Shown one piece after another: positions 1-6,444 of a stretch of 10,153 bases of DNA (the stretch's first letter is position 1; each line of letters begins with the position of its first letter). The notes under the pieces are model-generated. The model was not told the origin of the DNA and did no database searches. It was given only the letters and a program-made list of their open reading frames with translations. Source of the stretch: an uncultured Alistipes sp. (GTDB taxonomy: Bacteria > Bacteroidota > Bacteroidia > Bacteroidales > Rikenellaceae); the NCBI GenBank assembly GCA_947174295.1, contig CAMWIG010000060.1, positions 1-10,153 of the forward strand. Direction: 5' to 3'. Position numbers and translations under genes: made by a program.

Positions 1-1484
1 GGATGTGGCCGCGCCATACGGGCGACTTCTCCGTATTCCGCATCTACGCCGGCAAGGACAACCGTCCGGCCGACTATTCGTCGGAGAACGTGCCCTATGA
101 GGCCGAGAAGTATCTCAAAGTCTCGACCAAGGGTTACAAGGAGGGCGACTTCGCCATGATTATGGGATTCCCCGGTTCGACGCAGCGATACATGACCTCC
201 TATGAAATCGACTACATGCTCTCGGTCGACAATCCGCAGCGCATATTCATCCGCGGCGAGCGTCAGGAGATTCTTAAAAAGGATATGGCCGCCAGCGACG
301 AGGTGCGCATCAAATATGCGTCGAAGTATGCCGGTTCGTCGAACTACTGGAAGAACTCCATCGGCATGTCGCGAGGCATAGAGCGTCTGGGCGTAAAGGC
401 CAAGAAGCAGGCGCAGGAGGAGTCGTTCCAGAGCTGGGCGGAGCGCAACACGCTGCCCGAGGAGCGTTACTCGCAGGCGCTGTCGATGATTCGCCGCGCC
501 ACGGAGGATGCCGCCGTGCCGTCGGCCGCACGCCAGTACGTCATGGAGGCGCTCTACCGTGCCGTCGAAATCATCTCGCCCGCATTGGTGGTCGGCAACG
601 CTCCCGACTCGCTCGACGAAGCCTACAAGGCGCGCTACGAGGAGTATATAGCCGGATTCTACAAGGATTACAGCCTGCCGACCGACCGCAAGGTGGCATA
701 CCGCATGTTCGAGATTACGCAGCAGAACTGCAAGGATCTTCCCTCTGTGTTCGCCGACGTGATCGACGCGCAGTTCGGCGGCGACACCCGTGCATACGTC
801 GACTACCTCTACGACAACTCCGTGTTCTGCACCGAAGAGGGTGCCCGCAAGGCGCTCGCCGACGGCAAGGCCTCGGTGGCTGCCGACCCGGCGGTAGTGC
901 TGGCTCAGTCGGTCTACGCAAAGGCTTCGGAGCTCGGCAAGAAGGCCGAGGCGGCGCGCGCCATGGCGGCCGAGGGCAAGCGCCTTTACATCGCCGGTCT
1001 GATGATGCAGCATCCCGACCGCATGTGGGCGTCGGACGCCAACTTCACGATGCGTCTTACCTACGGCAATGTCCTGCCCTACGACCCTGCCGACGGAGTG
1101 AAGTACGACTACTACACTACGCTCAAAGGCGTCATGGAGAAGGAAGACCCGAACAATCCCGTGGAGTTCACCGTTCCCGAGCGTCTGAAAGAGATTTACG
1201 CCGCACGCGACTACGGCCGTTATGCCGACCGCAACGGCGAACTGCCGACCTGCTTCCTCGCCAACTGCGACATCACGGGCGGCAACTCGGGTTCGCCCAT
1301 CATGAACGCCCGCGGCGAGCTGATAGGTCTGGCATTCGACGGCAACTGGGAGGCCATGTCGGGCGACGTGGCGTTCGAGCCCGAGTTGCAGCGCACTATA
1401 TCGGTCGATATCCGCTATGTGCTTCTGGTTATCGACAAGTTCGCGGGCTGCACGCGCCTGATTGACGAGATGGACATAAAATAG
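1..1484 (+). CDS. S46 family dipeptidyl-peptidase (DPP7/DPP11 type), 5' end cut by window edge
   Basis: About 493 codons of the C-terminal part are visible. S46 enzymes are roughly 700-720 residues long, so some 220 N-terminal residues, including the signal peptide and the catalytic His, lie off the left edge. The first ATG (base 3) is internal: it sits in the conserved WMWPRHTGDF stretch, whose Asp (codon 24-26) should be the triad Asp. The nucleophile lies in GGNSGSP, with its Ser at codon 1287-1289. The spacing between the two fits the family. Between them is the long helical insertion domain. Family knowledge: these are periplasmic or outer-membrane serine exopeptidases that release dipeptides from peptide N-termini, feeding amino-acid fermentation in Bacteroidota. 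The residue matching the P1-specificity position (Arg673 in P. gingivalis DPP11, Gly in DPP7) is Gly here (FDGNWE, codon 1341-1343). That points to a DPP7-like preference for hydrophobic residues rather than Asp/Glu. The family call is very secure; the specificity is inferred. Confidence 0.95.
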   Translation, partial: MWPRHTGDFSVFRIYAGKDNRPADYSSENVPYEAEKYLKVSTKGYKEGDFAMIMGFPGSTQRYMTSYEIDYMLSVDNPQRIFIRGERQEILKKDMAASDEVRIKYASKYAGSSNYWKNSIGMSRGIERLGVKAKKQAQEESFQSWAERNTLPEERYSQALSMIRRATEDAAVPSAARQYVMEALYRAVEIISPALVVGNAPDSLDEAYKARYEEYIAGFYKDYSLPTDRKVAYRMFEITQQNCKDLPSVFADVIDAQFGGDTRAYVDYLYDNSVFCTEEGARKALADGKASVAADPAVVLAQSVYAKASELGKKAEAARAMAAEGKRLYIAGLMMQHPDRMWASDANFTMRLTYGNVLPYDPADGVKYDYYTTLKGVMEKEDPNNPVEFTVPERLKEIYAARDYGRYADRNGELPTCFLANCDITGGNSGSPIMNARGELIGLAFDGNWEAMSGDVAFEPELQRTISVDIRYVLLVIDKFAGCTRLIDEMDIK

Positions 1485-1535
1485 AGTATCGTCTGCATTG
1501 CGGCGGGCATGCCCCGTCCGCGGACGGATATATGA

Positions 1536-1575
1536 AAACAGCAATCTCCGAACGACAGTTCGGAGATTGCTGTTT
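1536..1575. terminator. Bidirectional intrinsic terminator between S46 peptidase and rnhB
   Basis: This is a perfect 18-bp inverted repeat (1536-1553 with 1558-1575) around a 4-base GACA loop. It sits between the converging stop codons at 1484 and 1591. The arm ends are AAA on the left and TTT on the right, so a short T run follows the stem in both directions (TTTTCAT on the - strand). It probably ends both transcripts. Confidence 0.85.
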
Positions 1576-1590
1576 CGGTATGCGCAGGTT

Positions 1591-2187
1591 TCAGAAGAGA
1601 CTCAGCTGGTCGATTTCGTGGTTGAAGGTCAGGCGATGGTAGGGGGTCAGGCCGTGTTCGCGTATGGCCAGACGGTGTTCGCGCGTGGGATAACCCTTGT
1701 TGCGCTCCCAGCCGTATTGCGGATATTCGGCAGCCAGCCGCAGCATCTCTTCGTCGCGGTGGGTTTTGGCGAGCACCGATGCGGCGGCTATGTCGGCGTA
1801 CTTGCCGTCGCCCTTGACGATGCAGCGGTAAGGTATGTCGAGACGCGTGCGGAAACGGTTGCCGTCGATGGCCAGAAACGCAGGGCGCACGGCAAGGCTC
1901 TCCACAGCACGTGTCATACCCTCGAACGATGCGTTGAGGATGTTGATTTCGTCGATGCGCTCCGGCGATACGGCGGCGACGGCCCATGCCACGGCTTCGC
2001 GCTCGATGACCTCGCGCAGAATGTTGCGCTGCCGCTCGGTCATCTGCTTAGAGTCGTTGAGCAGCGGGTGGTGGAAGTCGGGCGGCAGAATGACGGCTGC
2101 GGCATAGACGGCGCCGGCCAGACAGCCGCGTCCGGCCTCGTCGCATCCCGCTTCCGTGAGTTCGGTCTGGAATGAATTTTCAAGCAT
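1591..2187 (-). CDS. rnhB: Ribonuclease HII
   Basis: A 198-residue protein, the normal size for RNase HII. This enzyme cuts the RNA strand of RNA-DNA hybrids and starts removal of single ribonucleotides misincorporated in DNA. The family signatures occur in order: GCDEAGRG near residue 14 (catalytic Asp16 and Glu17), NDSKQ at 44-48, AIDGNRF with Asp108, and KGDGKY with Asp127 followed by IAAASVLAK. All four acidic metal ligands (D-E-D-D) are therefore present. The C-terminus ends in LSLF. The ATG at 2187 gives the usual short lead-in to the first motif, and a TAACTTTG -7 box lies about 38 bases upstream. The gene is monocistronic: it diverges from the membrane-protein gene and converges on the S46 peptidase with a shared terminator. 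Confidence 0.97.
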   Translation of the reverse strand: MLENSFQTELTEAGCDEAGRGCLAGAVYAAAVILPPDFHHPLLNDSKQMTERQRNILREVIEREAVAWAVAAVSPERIDEINILNASFEGMTRAVESLAVRPAFLAIDGNRFRTRLDIPYRCIVKGDGKYADIAAASVLAKTHRDEEMLRLAAEYPQYGWERNKGYPTREHRLAIREHGLTPYHRLTFNHEIDQLSLF

Positions 2188-2224
2188 TGCGAATATGCGG
2201 CGGATTCGACCGCGCGCGATGCGG

Positions 2225-2232
2225 CAAAGTTA
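2225..2232 (-). promoter_or_regulatory. Candidate -7 box of rnhB
   Basis: On the - strand this reads TAACTTTG, matching the Bacteroidota primary-sigma -7 consensus TAnnTTTG. It is placed to give a leader of about 30 bases before the rnhB ATG. No clear TTTG -33 element is visible at the expected distance. Confidence 0.5.
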
Positions 2233-2243
2233 CGTTTTTTTTC

Positions 2244-2251
2244 TAAATTTG
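2244..2251 (+). promoter_or_regulatory. Candidate -7 box of the membrane-protein gene
   Basis: It reads TAAATTTG and fits TAnnTTTG. It lies only 11 bases from the opposite-facing rnhB box, so the two polymerases would compete for nearly the same DNA. No convincing -33 element is seen. Transcription would start near 2258, which supports a translation start downstream of that point for the next gene. Confidence 0.45.
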
Positions 2252-2311
2252 CGGACGGAACACTCCGATACGGGCTCATGGAGCCTCGCTCGGACAAAAT
2301 CTCCTTCGATA

Positions 2312-3289
2312 GTGGATGTAGTACGTCAATCCCCGGTTGCCAATCTCGCGACACTGCTCGTAATCGTAGCGGTGGCTTTCGTGCGCTCGGGTGCGACGGC
2401 GTTCGATGCGGAGGCTATTCCCGATACGGCGGCTTTTCTGGGGCGCCGCATCGCAGCATTTCAGACGGCATTCCCTTCGCTCGGAGCGTTTCTCGCTGCG
2501 GCGGCATTCTTCGTTTCCGGCTGGTGGCTGGGGCAGGTCGTTCGCGTGAGAGAGCTCTATTTCGTCCGTACTACCGTGACCATTCCATTCTACGGATTCG
2601 TGGCCTGCGGAATATTCGTAGCTCATGATTCGCTCACGGCGGCACTCTCGTCGATGCTGCTCGTCGTGGCGATGCGCAGCTTCTACTCGGCGTTTCGCGA
2701 CGGTTACGGTTTCAGTCCTCTGTTCTTCGCTTCGTTCTGTCTGGGTGCCATACCTCTTTTATATGCCCCGGCACTGCCGCTCGCGGCGCTCATGCCGCTG
2801 GCCGTGCTGCTGTTCAAACGCTCGGCACGCGAAGCGCTGGTCGCTGCGGTAGGGTTTCTGCTGCCCGCAGCCGCCGCGTGTTATGTCACGTGGGGTTTGG
2901 GCGGAGAGTTCCTCTCGCCGCTGTTCGAAACGTGGGACGCGCTGATGCTTCCGAGCGGCTACCGGCTCTTCGGCCATATCTCCGTCGGCTCGGGGCTGCT
3001 GTTCGCATATCTGCTCGCGCTCGTGCTGAGTGCCATATTCTTCTGTTGCGTCAATCTCTATTCGCTGGGCTCGCGGGCGCGTTATATCACCGTCTACAAC
3101 ATGTGCGCATTCGTCGTGTCGCTCGCCGTGCCGGCTATGCCTGGTGCCACGCCGGGTGCCCTGGCGCTCGTCGCCGTGCCGGCGGCGCTCATGATTCCGG
3201 CAATGCTCGTCCGACTGCACAAAAACATGTCGACGATGATATATGCGGTGCTGATTCTCATCTGTGCGGTTCATATTTTTATCGCTTGA
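2312..3289 (+). CDS. Polytopic inner-membrane protein, DUF6427-like (tentative)
   Basis: From the GTG at 2312 this is 325 residues, mostly hydrophobic, with about ten candidate membrane segments. Approximate positions are 9-25, 56-76, 89-104, 108-123, 134-150, 151-168, 174-194, 225-246, 260-274, 282-300 and 307-324. A central piece resembles what I remember of DUF6427, an uncharacterised Bacteroidota membrane family: a hydrophobic helix ending in LLFKRSAREAL, then a helix opening with GFLLP. I can attach no biochemical function. The frame stays open upstream to an ATG at 2156, but that would overlap rnhB and both candidate promoters and would add a polar, non-membrane N-terminus. GTG 2312 is therefore the best start I can see, without certainty. 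The out-of-frame ATG at 2278 opens a non-coding frame. The gene is divergent from rnhB and is followed by araC, which has its own promoter, so a shared operon is not required. Confidence 0.75.
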   Translation: MDVVRQSPVANLATLLVIVAVAFVRSGATAFDAEAIPDTAAFLGRRIAAFQTAFPSLGAFLAAAAFFVSGWWLGQVVRVRELYFVRTTVTIPFYGFVACGIFVAHDSLTAALSSMLLVVAMRSFYSAFRDGYGFSPLFFASFCLGAIPLLYAPALPLAALMPLAVLLFKRSAREALVAAVGFLLPAAAACYVTWGLGGEFLSPLFETWDALMLPSGYRLFGHISVGSGLLFAYLLALVLSAIFFCCVNLYSLGSRARYITVYNMCAFVVSLAVPAMPGATPGALALVAVPAALMIPAMLVRLHKNMSTMIYAVLILICAVHIFIA

Positions 3290-3360
3290 CGTCGCGAGTT
3301 CCGACTGTGATATTCCGTTCGGATTTATTGTTCGTCTTTTTTATTTCATACAATTATTTA

Positions 3361-3393
3361 TTTGAATTAATACAATATTATTTTGTATATTTG
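3361..3393 (+). promoter_or_regulatory. Promoter of the AraC-family gene
   Basis: TTTG at 3361-3364, a 21-base spacer and TATATTTG at 3386-3393 match the Bacteroidota -33/-7 consensus very well, inside an AT-rich stretch (about 3330-3415). Transcription should begin near 3400, leaving a leader of about 18 bases before the ATG at 3418. Confidence 0.75.
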
Positions 3394-3417
3394 CCGTGTG
3401 AAAAATATTTGGTTTTT

Positions 3418-4335
3418 ATGATGCAAGCTCAAATCGAATCCATGCCGACGATTGTTCGTCTGGCCGATAACACAAACAACGGAATCGAAGCGGTGACTCT
3501 ATCGCGTTATGCCATAGGCTATATTCTTCGCGGCAGTGCGACCATTCACAACGGCGACAAGTGTTTCAGAATGTCGCGCGGAGATGTTTTCTATTTGGGT
3601 CTCGGCAACCACTACATTCGCCGAATGTCGGAAAACGGCCAGTCGTTCGAGGCTGTCATGATTTACTACACGTCGGACGATTTGCGTCGTGCGCTGACCA
3701 TACTGTCGACATCCTACGACCTGACGGTGTCGAATTCCCACTCGTGCGACCGCTGCCGCACCACGAATTTCATCTCGATGCCCGCATGGGATGATTTGAG
3801 AGCGGCGTTCGAGAATGCCGACTCCATACTGACGAACAAACAGCGATGCGAACGCGGCTACATCGTCGAGAACATGCGCATTTTCGAGATATTCTCCGAA
3901 ATTGCCGCATACACCGACTGTTGTCTGAAAAGCAAATTCCTCGGCACGATAGACATGGCCAAGGAGAATTTCGAACGTGTAGTGGTCGACAACATATTCA
4001 AGGACATGTCGATCGACGACCTCGCGCAGCTTTGCAACCGCTCGCTCACGTCGTTCAAAAAGGAGTTCCGCCGCCGGTTCGGCATGCCGCCGCACAAGTG
4101 GATAATCCGTCAGCGCATGCAGCAGGCGCGTCTGTGGTTGATTTCCACCGAAAAATCAATATCGGAAATAGGCTACGAGAGCGCATTCACCAATACGTCG
4201 CACTTCATCAAGCTATTCAAGAAGGAGTTCGGACTCACTCCCGCGGCGTTCCGTGCGCATCATCGCCTGGTGTCGATGACGGCATCCGACCAGACCGAGC
4301 GCGAGACGCGTGTCGAAGAGCCGGTCGCTGTATAG
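3418..4335 (+). CDS. AraC-family transcriptional regulator
   Basis: A 305-residue protein with a cupin-like N-terminal sensor region (about residues 27-80, with GYILRGSATIHNG and RGDVFYLGLGNHYI) and a C-terminal AraC/XylS DNA-binding domain (about 185-285). Both helix-turn-helix units are intact: the first around 198-222 (SIDDLAQLCNRS...FKKEFRRRFG), the second around 247-275 (SISEIGYESAFTNTSHFIKLFKKEFGLTP in the usual layout). The linker has HSCDRC (108-113), a CxxC pair that could bind metal or sense redox state. This is inference. The frame is open far upstream into the membrane-protein gene, but the strong promoter at 3361-3393 fixes the start at the ATG pair 3418/3421. The effector and target genes cannot be read from the sequence. 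The membrane-protein gene and the small-RNA candidate on either side are possible targets, as is its own promoter. Confidence 0.93.
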   Translation: MMQAQIESMPTIVRLADNTNNGIEAVTLSRYAIGYILRGSATIHNGDKCFRMSRGDVFYLGLGNHYIRRMSENGQSFEAVMIYYTSDDLRRALTILSTSYDLTVSNSHSCDRCRTTNFISMPAWDDLRAAFENADSILTNKQRCERGYIVENMRIFEIFSEIAAYTDCCLKSKFLGTIDMAKENFERVVVDNIFKDMSIDDLAQLCNRSLTSFKKEFRRRFGMPPHKWIIRQRMQQARLWLISTEKSISEIGYESAFTNTSHFIKLFKKEFGLTPAAFRAHHRLVSMTASDQTERETRVEEPVAV

Positions 4336-4452
4336 GACGCGTGCGACGCTTCGGAGAAATTATTAAAAACTTACGAAATACGGCTTTTTAATATTTTTTA
4401 ATTATAAATTAGGTGGAAAATGGGATGAAAAGTTGAAATTTTATCATAAATG

Positions 4453-4484
4453 TTTGTTTCATAATAAAATTTCACTTACCTTTG
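4453..4484 (+). promoter_or_regulatory. Promoter of the candidate small RNA
   Basis: TTTG at 4453-4456, a 20-base spacer and TACCTTTG at 4477-4484 match the Bacteroidota -33/-7 pattern, with an AT-rich upstream region. It points away from araC into a stretch with no open reading frame of its own, toward a terminator about 90 bases on. The expected transcription start is near 4491. Confidence 0.7.
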
Positions 4485-4519
4485 TTAAAGCAAATGTGGG
4501 AGTTCTCCCATTTCTCATT

Positions 4520-4537
4520 AACCTAACTAACCTAACT
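4520..4537 (+). repeat. Perfect tandem 9-mer (AACCTAACT x2) inside the sRNA candidate
   Basis: AACCTAACT occurs at 4520-4528 and again at 4529-4537 without a mismatch. It has little G, so it would stay unpaired between the two hairpins, as a seed or protein-binding linker might. Confidence 0.85.
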
Positions 4538-4539
4538 CG

Positions 4540-4580
4540 AGGAGTTGAGTGTCGCCCGATACGCAACTCCTTACTTTTTT
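4540..4580 (+). terminator. Intrinsic terminator of the sRNA candidate
   Basis: The lower stem pairs 4540-4547 with 4564-4571 (AGGAGTTG/CAACTCCT). After an A-G mismatch, an upper stem pairs 4549-4553 with 4558-4562 around a GCCC loop. A T-rich tract (TTACTTTTTT) follows. It lies more than 200 bases after the araC stop, and a promoter intervenes. Confidence 0.8.
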
Positions 4581-4625
4581 ATAGCGGTCGCCGAAGGCTT
4601 GCCTGCGGTGCGGCGTGAGAAAACA

Positions 4626-4657
4626 ATACAGCCGGAGGTCGAAACCTCCGGCTGTAT
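4626..4657 (-). terminator. Intrinsic terminator of recJ (lipA-lipB-recJ transcript)
   Basis: A perfect 14-bp inverted repeat (4626-4639 with 4644-4657) with a TTCG loop on the - strand, 21 bases past the recJ stop. On the - strand it is followed by TGTTTTCTC. Confidence 0.88.
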
Positions 4658-4678
4658 GGCATATGCTCCCGCCGGCTG

Positions 4679-6439
4679 CTATCTGACGGGTTTGATATCC
4701 TTGATTCGCAGCTGCGTGGTGACGTTGCCGCGATAGTGGTTCTCGACGATTTGGTAGCATACGTCGACAGGGTGTCCCGAGCGTATCCACTCGAAGTGGG
4801 TGGGCTGCTGGAACGCTATGGTCTGAATCGTCGTGTTGGGCTTCTGGCGCTGCATGAGGTCCATGCGCAGATGCTCTCCCTCCGAACCGACCAGCTTGGC
4901 ATCGCCGTGGTTGCTGGCGCCGTAGGTCGCGAAGACGGGAGCCGTGTTTCCGGGGCCGAAGGGCTGGAAGCGGTTCAGGTCGCGGCGGAACGACGGAGTG
5001 ATGTCCGAGAAGAGCAGCTCGCTGTCGACATCGACCTGAGGAATCAGCATCGCCGGGTCGATATTCTCCTCGACGTAGGCGTTGAACCTCCGCGTGAACT
5101 CCTCGACGTTCTCGGGGCGCATGGTCAGACCTGCGGCGTACATGTGTCCGCCGAAGTTTTCCAACAGATCGGAACACGACTCGACGGCCTGATAGAGGTC
5201 GAAGCCGGGCACGGAGCGTGCCGAACCCGTCACGAAGCCGTTGCTCATCGTGAGCACCACCGTGGGGCGGTAGTAGGTCTCGATCAGGCGCGACGCGACG
5301 ATGCCGACGATGCCCTTCATCCACTTGGGATTGTAGATTACCGTGCTCTTCAAACGCTTCAACTCGGGGTTGCGCTCGATGTAGTCGTGCGCCTCCTGCG
5401 TCACGCTGCGGTCGATGCTCTTGCGGTCCTGATTGAAGGAGTCGATTATCTCGCCGAACTCCTTGGCGACGCTCTCGTGGCTCTCGATGAGCAGGTTCAC
5501 GGCGGCGTGTCCGCCCGACGGAGCGGCGTTCTCGTCGTTCTCGTCCATGCGCATGCGGCCTGCGGCGTTGATGCGCGGGCCGATTTTGAAGACGATGTCG
5601 TCGATTGTGATGTTGTGCTTGTCCAGGCCGCAAATCTTGATGATGGATTGCAGGCCCTTCGAAGGCTTGTCGTTCAGACGGCGCAGGCCGTAGTGCGCCA
5701 GAATGCGGTTTTCGCCGACCAGCGGCACGATGTCCGAAGCGATGCTGACGACCAGAAGGTCGAGCAGCCCCTCGATTTCGGAGAACGGTATGCCGTTCTT
5801 CTGCGAGTAGGCCTGAACGAGTTTGAATCCCACGCCGCAACCCGACAACTCGTCGAACGGGTAGTCGCAGTCGGTGCGCTTGGGGTCGAGAACAGCCACT
5901 GCCGCAGGTATCTCGTCGGCAGGGAGATGGTGGTCGCAGATGATGAAATCCACGCCTTTGCTCTTGGCATAGACTACCTTTTCCATGGCTTTGATGCCAC
6001 AGTCGAGGGCGATGACCAGCGTCACGCCCTTGCGGGCCGCATGGTCGATACCCTTGACCGATATGCCGTAACCTTCGGTGTATCGGTCGGGGATGTAGAA
6101 CGACAGGTTCTTGTGACCTATCTTGCGGAGAAACTTGTAGACAAGCGCCACGGCCGTCGTGCCGTCGACATCGTAGTCGCCGTAGACCATGATTCGCTCG
6201 CCCTCCCGCACCGCGCGCTCGATTCTCTCGACGGCACGCTCCATGTCCTTCATCAGGAACGGGTCGTGCAGTCCCGAGAGCTGCGGATTAAAGAACTTCC
6301 GTGCCTCCTCTACATTGTCTATGCCGCGTTGTACCAGCAGGTTGGCCAAGACCGGGGAAATCCCGAGACCGGCAGCGAGTCGCTCGACCGCCCGGGGATC
6401 GCCCTGAGGCTTGACAACCCATCGTTTTTCTATGGGCAT
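4679..6439 (-). CDS. recJ: Single-stranded-DNA-specific exonuclease RecJ
   Basis: A 586-residue member of the DHH/DHHA1 phosphoesterase superfamily. RecJ degrades single-stranded DNA 5' to 3' with divalent metal and acts in RecF-pathway recombination, mismatch repair and base-excision repair. Motif I is DYDVDG (88-93), motif II DCG (146-148), motif III DHH (169-171). Motif IV is SIASDIVPL with Asp235. GPRINAAGR lies at 287-295. The DHHA1 part has KGIVGIVASRL (375-385), GSARSVPGFD (405-414) and FGGHMYAAG (429-437). The C-terminal OB-fold region (about 470-586) contains RFQPFGPGN. Length and motif spacing are normal apart from a short acidic insert after GPRINAAGRM (about 298-310, MDENDENAAPSGG). 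The ATG follows the lipB stop by 5 bases, so it is probably translated from the same mRNA as lipA and lipB. Confidence 0.97.
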   Translation of the reverse strand: MPIEKRWVVKPQGDPRAVERLAAGLGISPVLANLLVQRGIDNVEEARKFFNPQLSGLHDPFLMKDMERAVERIERAVREGERIMVYGDYDVDGTTAVALVYKFLRKIGHKNLSFYIPDRYTEGYGISVKGIDHAARKGVTLVIALDCGIKAMEKVVYAKSKGVDFIICDHHLPADEIPAAVAVLDPKRTDCDYPFDELSGCGVGFKLVQAYSQKNGIPFSEIEGLLDLLVVSIASDIVPLVGENRILAHYGLRRLNDKPSKGLQSIIKICGLDKHNITIDDIVFKIGPRINAAGRMRMDENDENAAPSGGHAAVNLLIESHESVAKEFGEIIDSFNQDRKSIDRSVTQEAHDYIERNPELKRLKSTVIYNPKWMKGIVGIVASRLIETYYRPTVVLTMSNGFVTGSARSVPGFDLYQAVESCSDLLENFGGHMYAAGLTMRPENVEEFTRRFNAYVEENIDPAMLIPQVDVDSELLFSDITPSFRRDLNRFQPFGPGNTAPVFATYGASNHGDAKLVGSEGEHLRMDLMQRQKPNTTIQTIAFQQPTHFEWIRSGHPVDVCYQIVENHYRGNVTTQLRIKDIKPVR

Positions 6440-6444
6440 AATCT

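Larger units (their letters stand above)
4491..4580 (+). ncRNA. Candidate intergenic small RNA, about 90 nt, family unknown
   Basis: The call rests on architecture: a good promoter, then about 90 bases with a 5' hairpin (GGGA/UCCC around GUUC, 4498-4509, extendable by a few pairs), a single-stranded linker made of a tandem 9-mer, and a terminator hairpin with a T tract. The only frame crossing it starts upstream of the predicted transcription start and looks non-coding. It does not resemble SRP RNA, 6S RNA, tmRNA or RNase P as far as I can judge by eye. Because recJ lies downstream in the opposite direction, it is not a leader of any adjacent gene. The exact 5' end is inferred from the promoter. 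Confidence 0.55.
4336..4678. other. Gene-poor gap between convergent araC and recJ, holding an sRNA candidate
   Basis: This 343-base region has no protein gene I can support. The first part (4350-4470) is very AT-rich. It includes a weak 8-bp AT hairpin (4362-4369 with 4385-4392) followed by ATTTTTTAA, which may end the araC transcript. Then come a promoter, a transcribed stretch with hairpins, a + strand terminator, and finally the recJ terminator on the - strand; these are listed separately. Confidence 0.7.

Noticed and set aside
2156..2311. Upstream ATGs (2156, 2198, 2219) for the membrane protein
   Set aside because: They overlap rnhB or the candidate promoters and add a polar segment of no apparent function. 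The choice of GTG 2312 remains uncertain.
2878..3417. AraC-family frame extended upstream into the membrane-protein gene
   Set aside because: The extra residues are an out-of-frame reading of the membrane-protein gene, and a strong promoter lies directly before the ATG at 3418.
4433..4618. Possible 61-codon + strand peptide across the sRNA region
   Set aside because: Its start lies upstream of the promoter boxes and it reads through the terminator hairpin. The composition looks like a chance frame.
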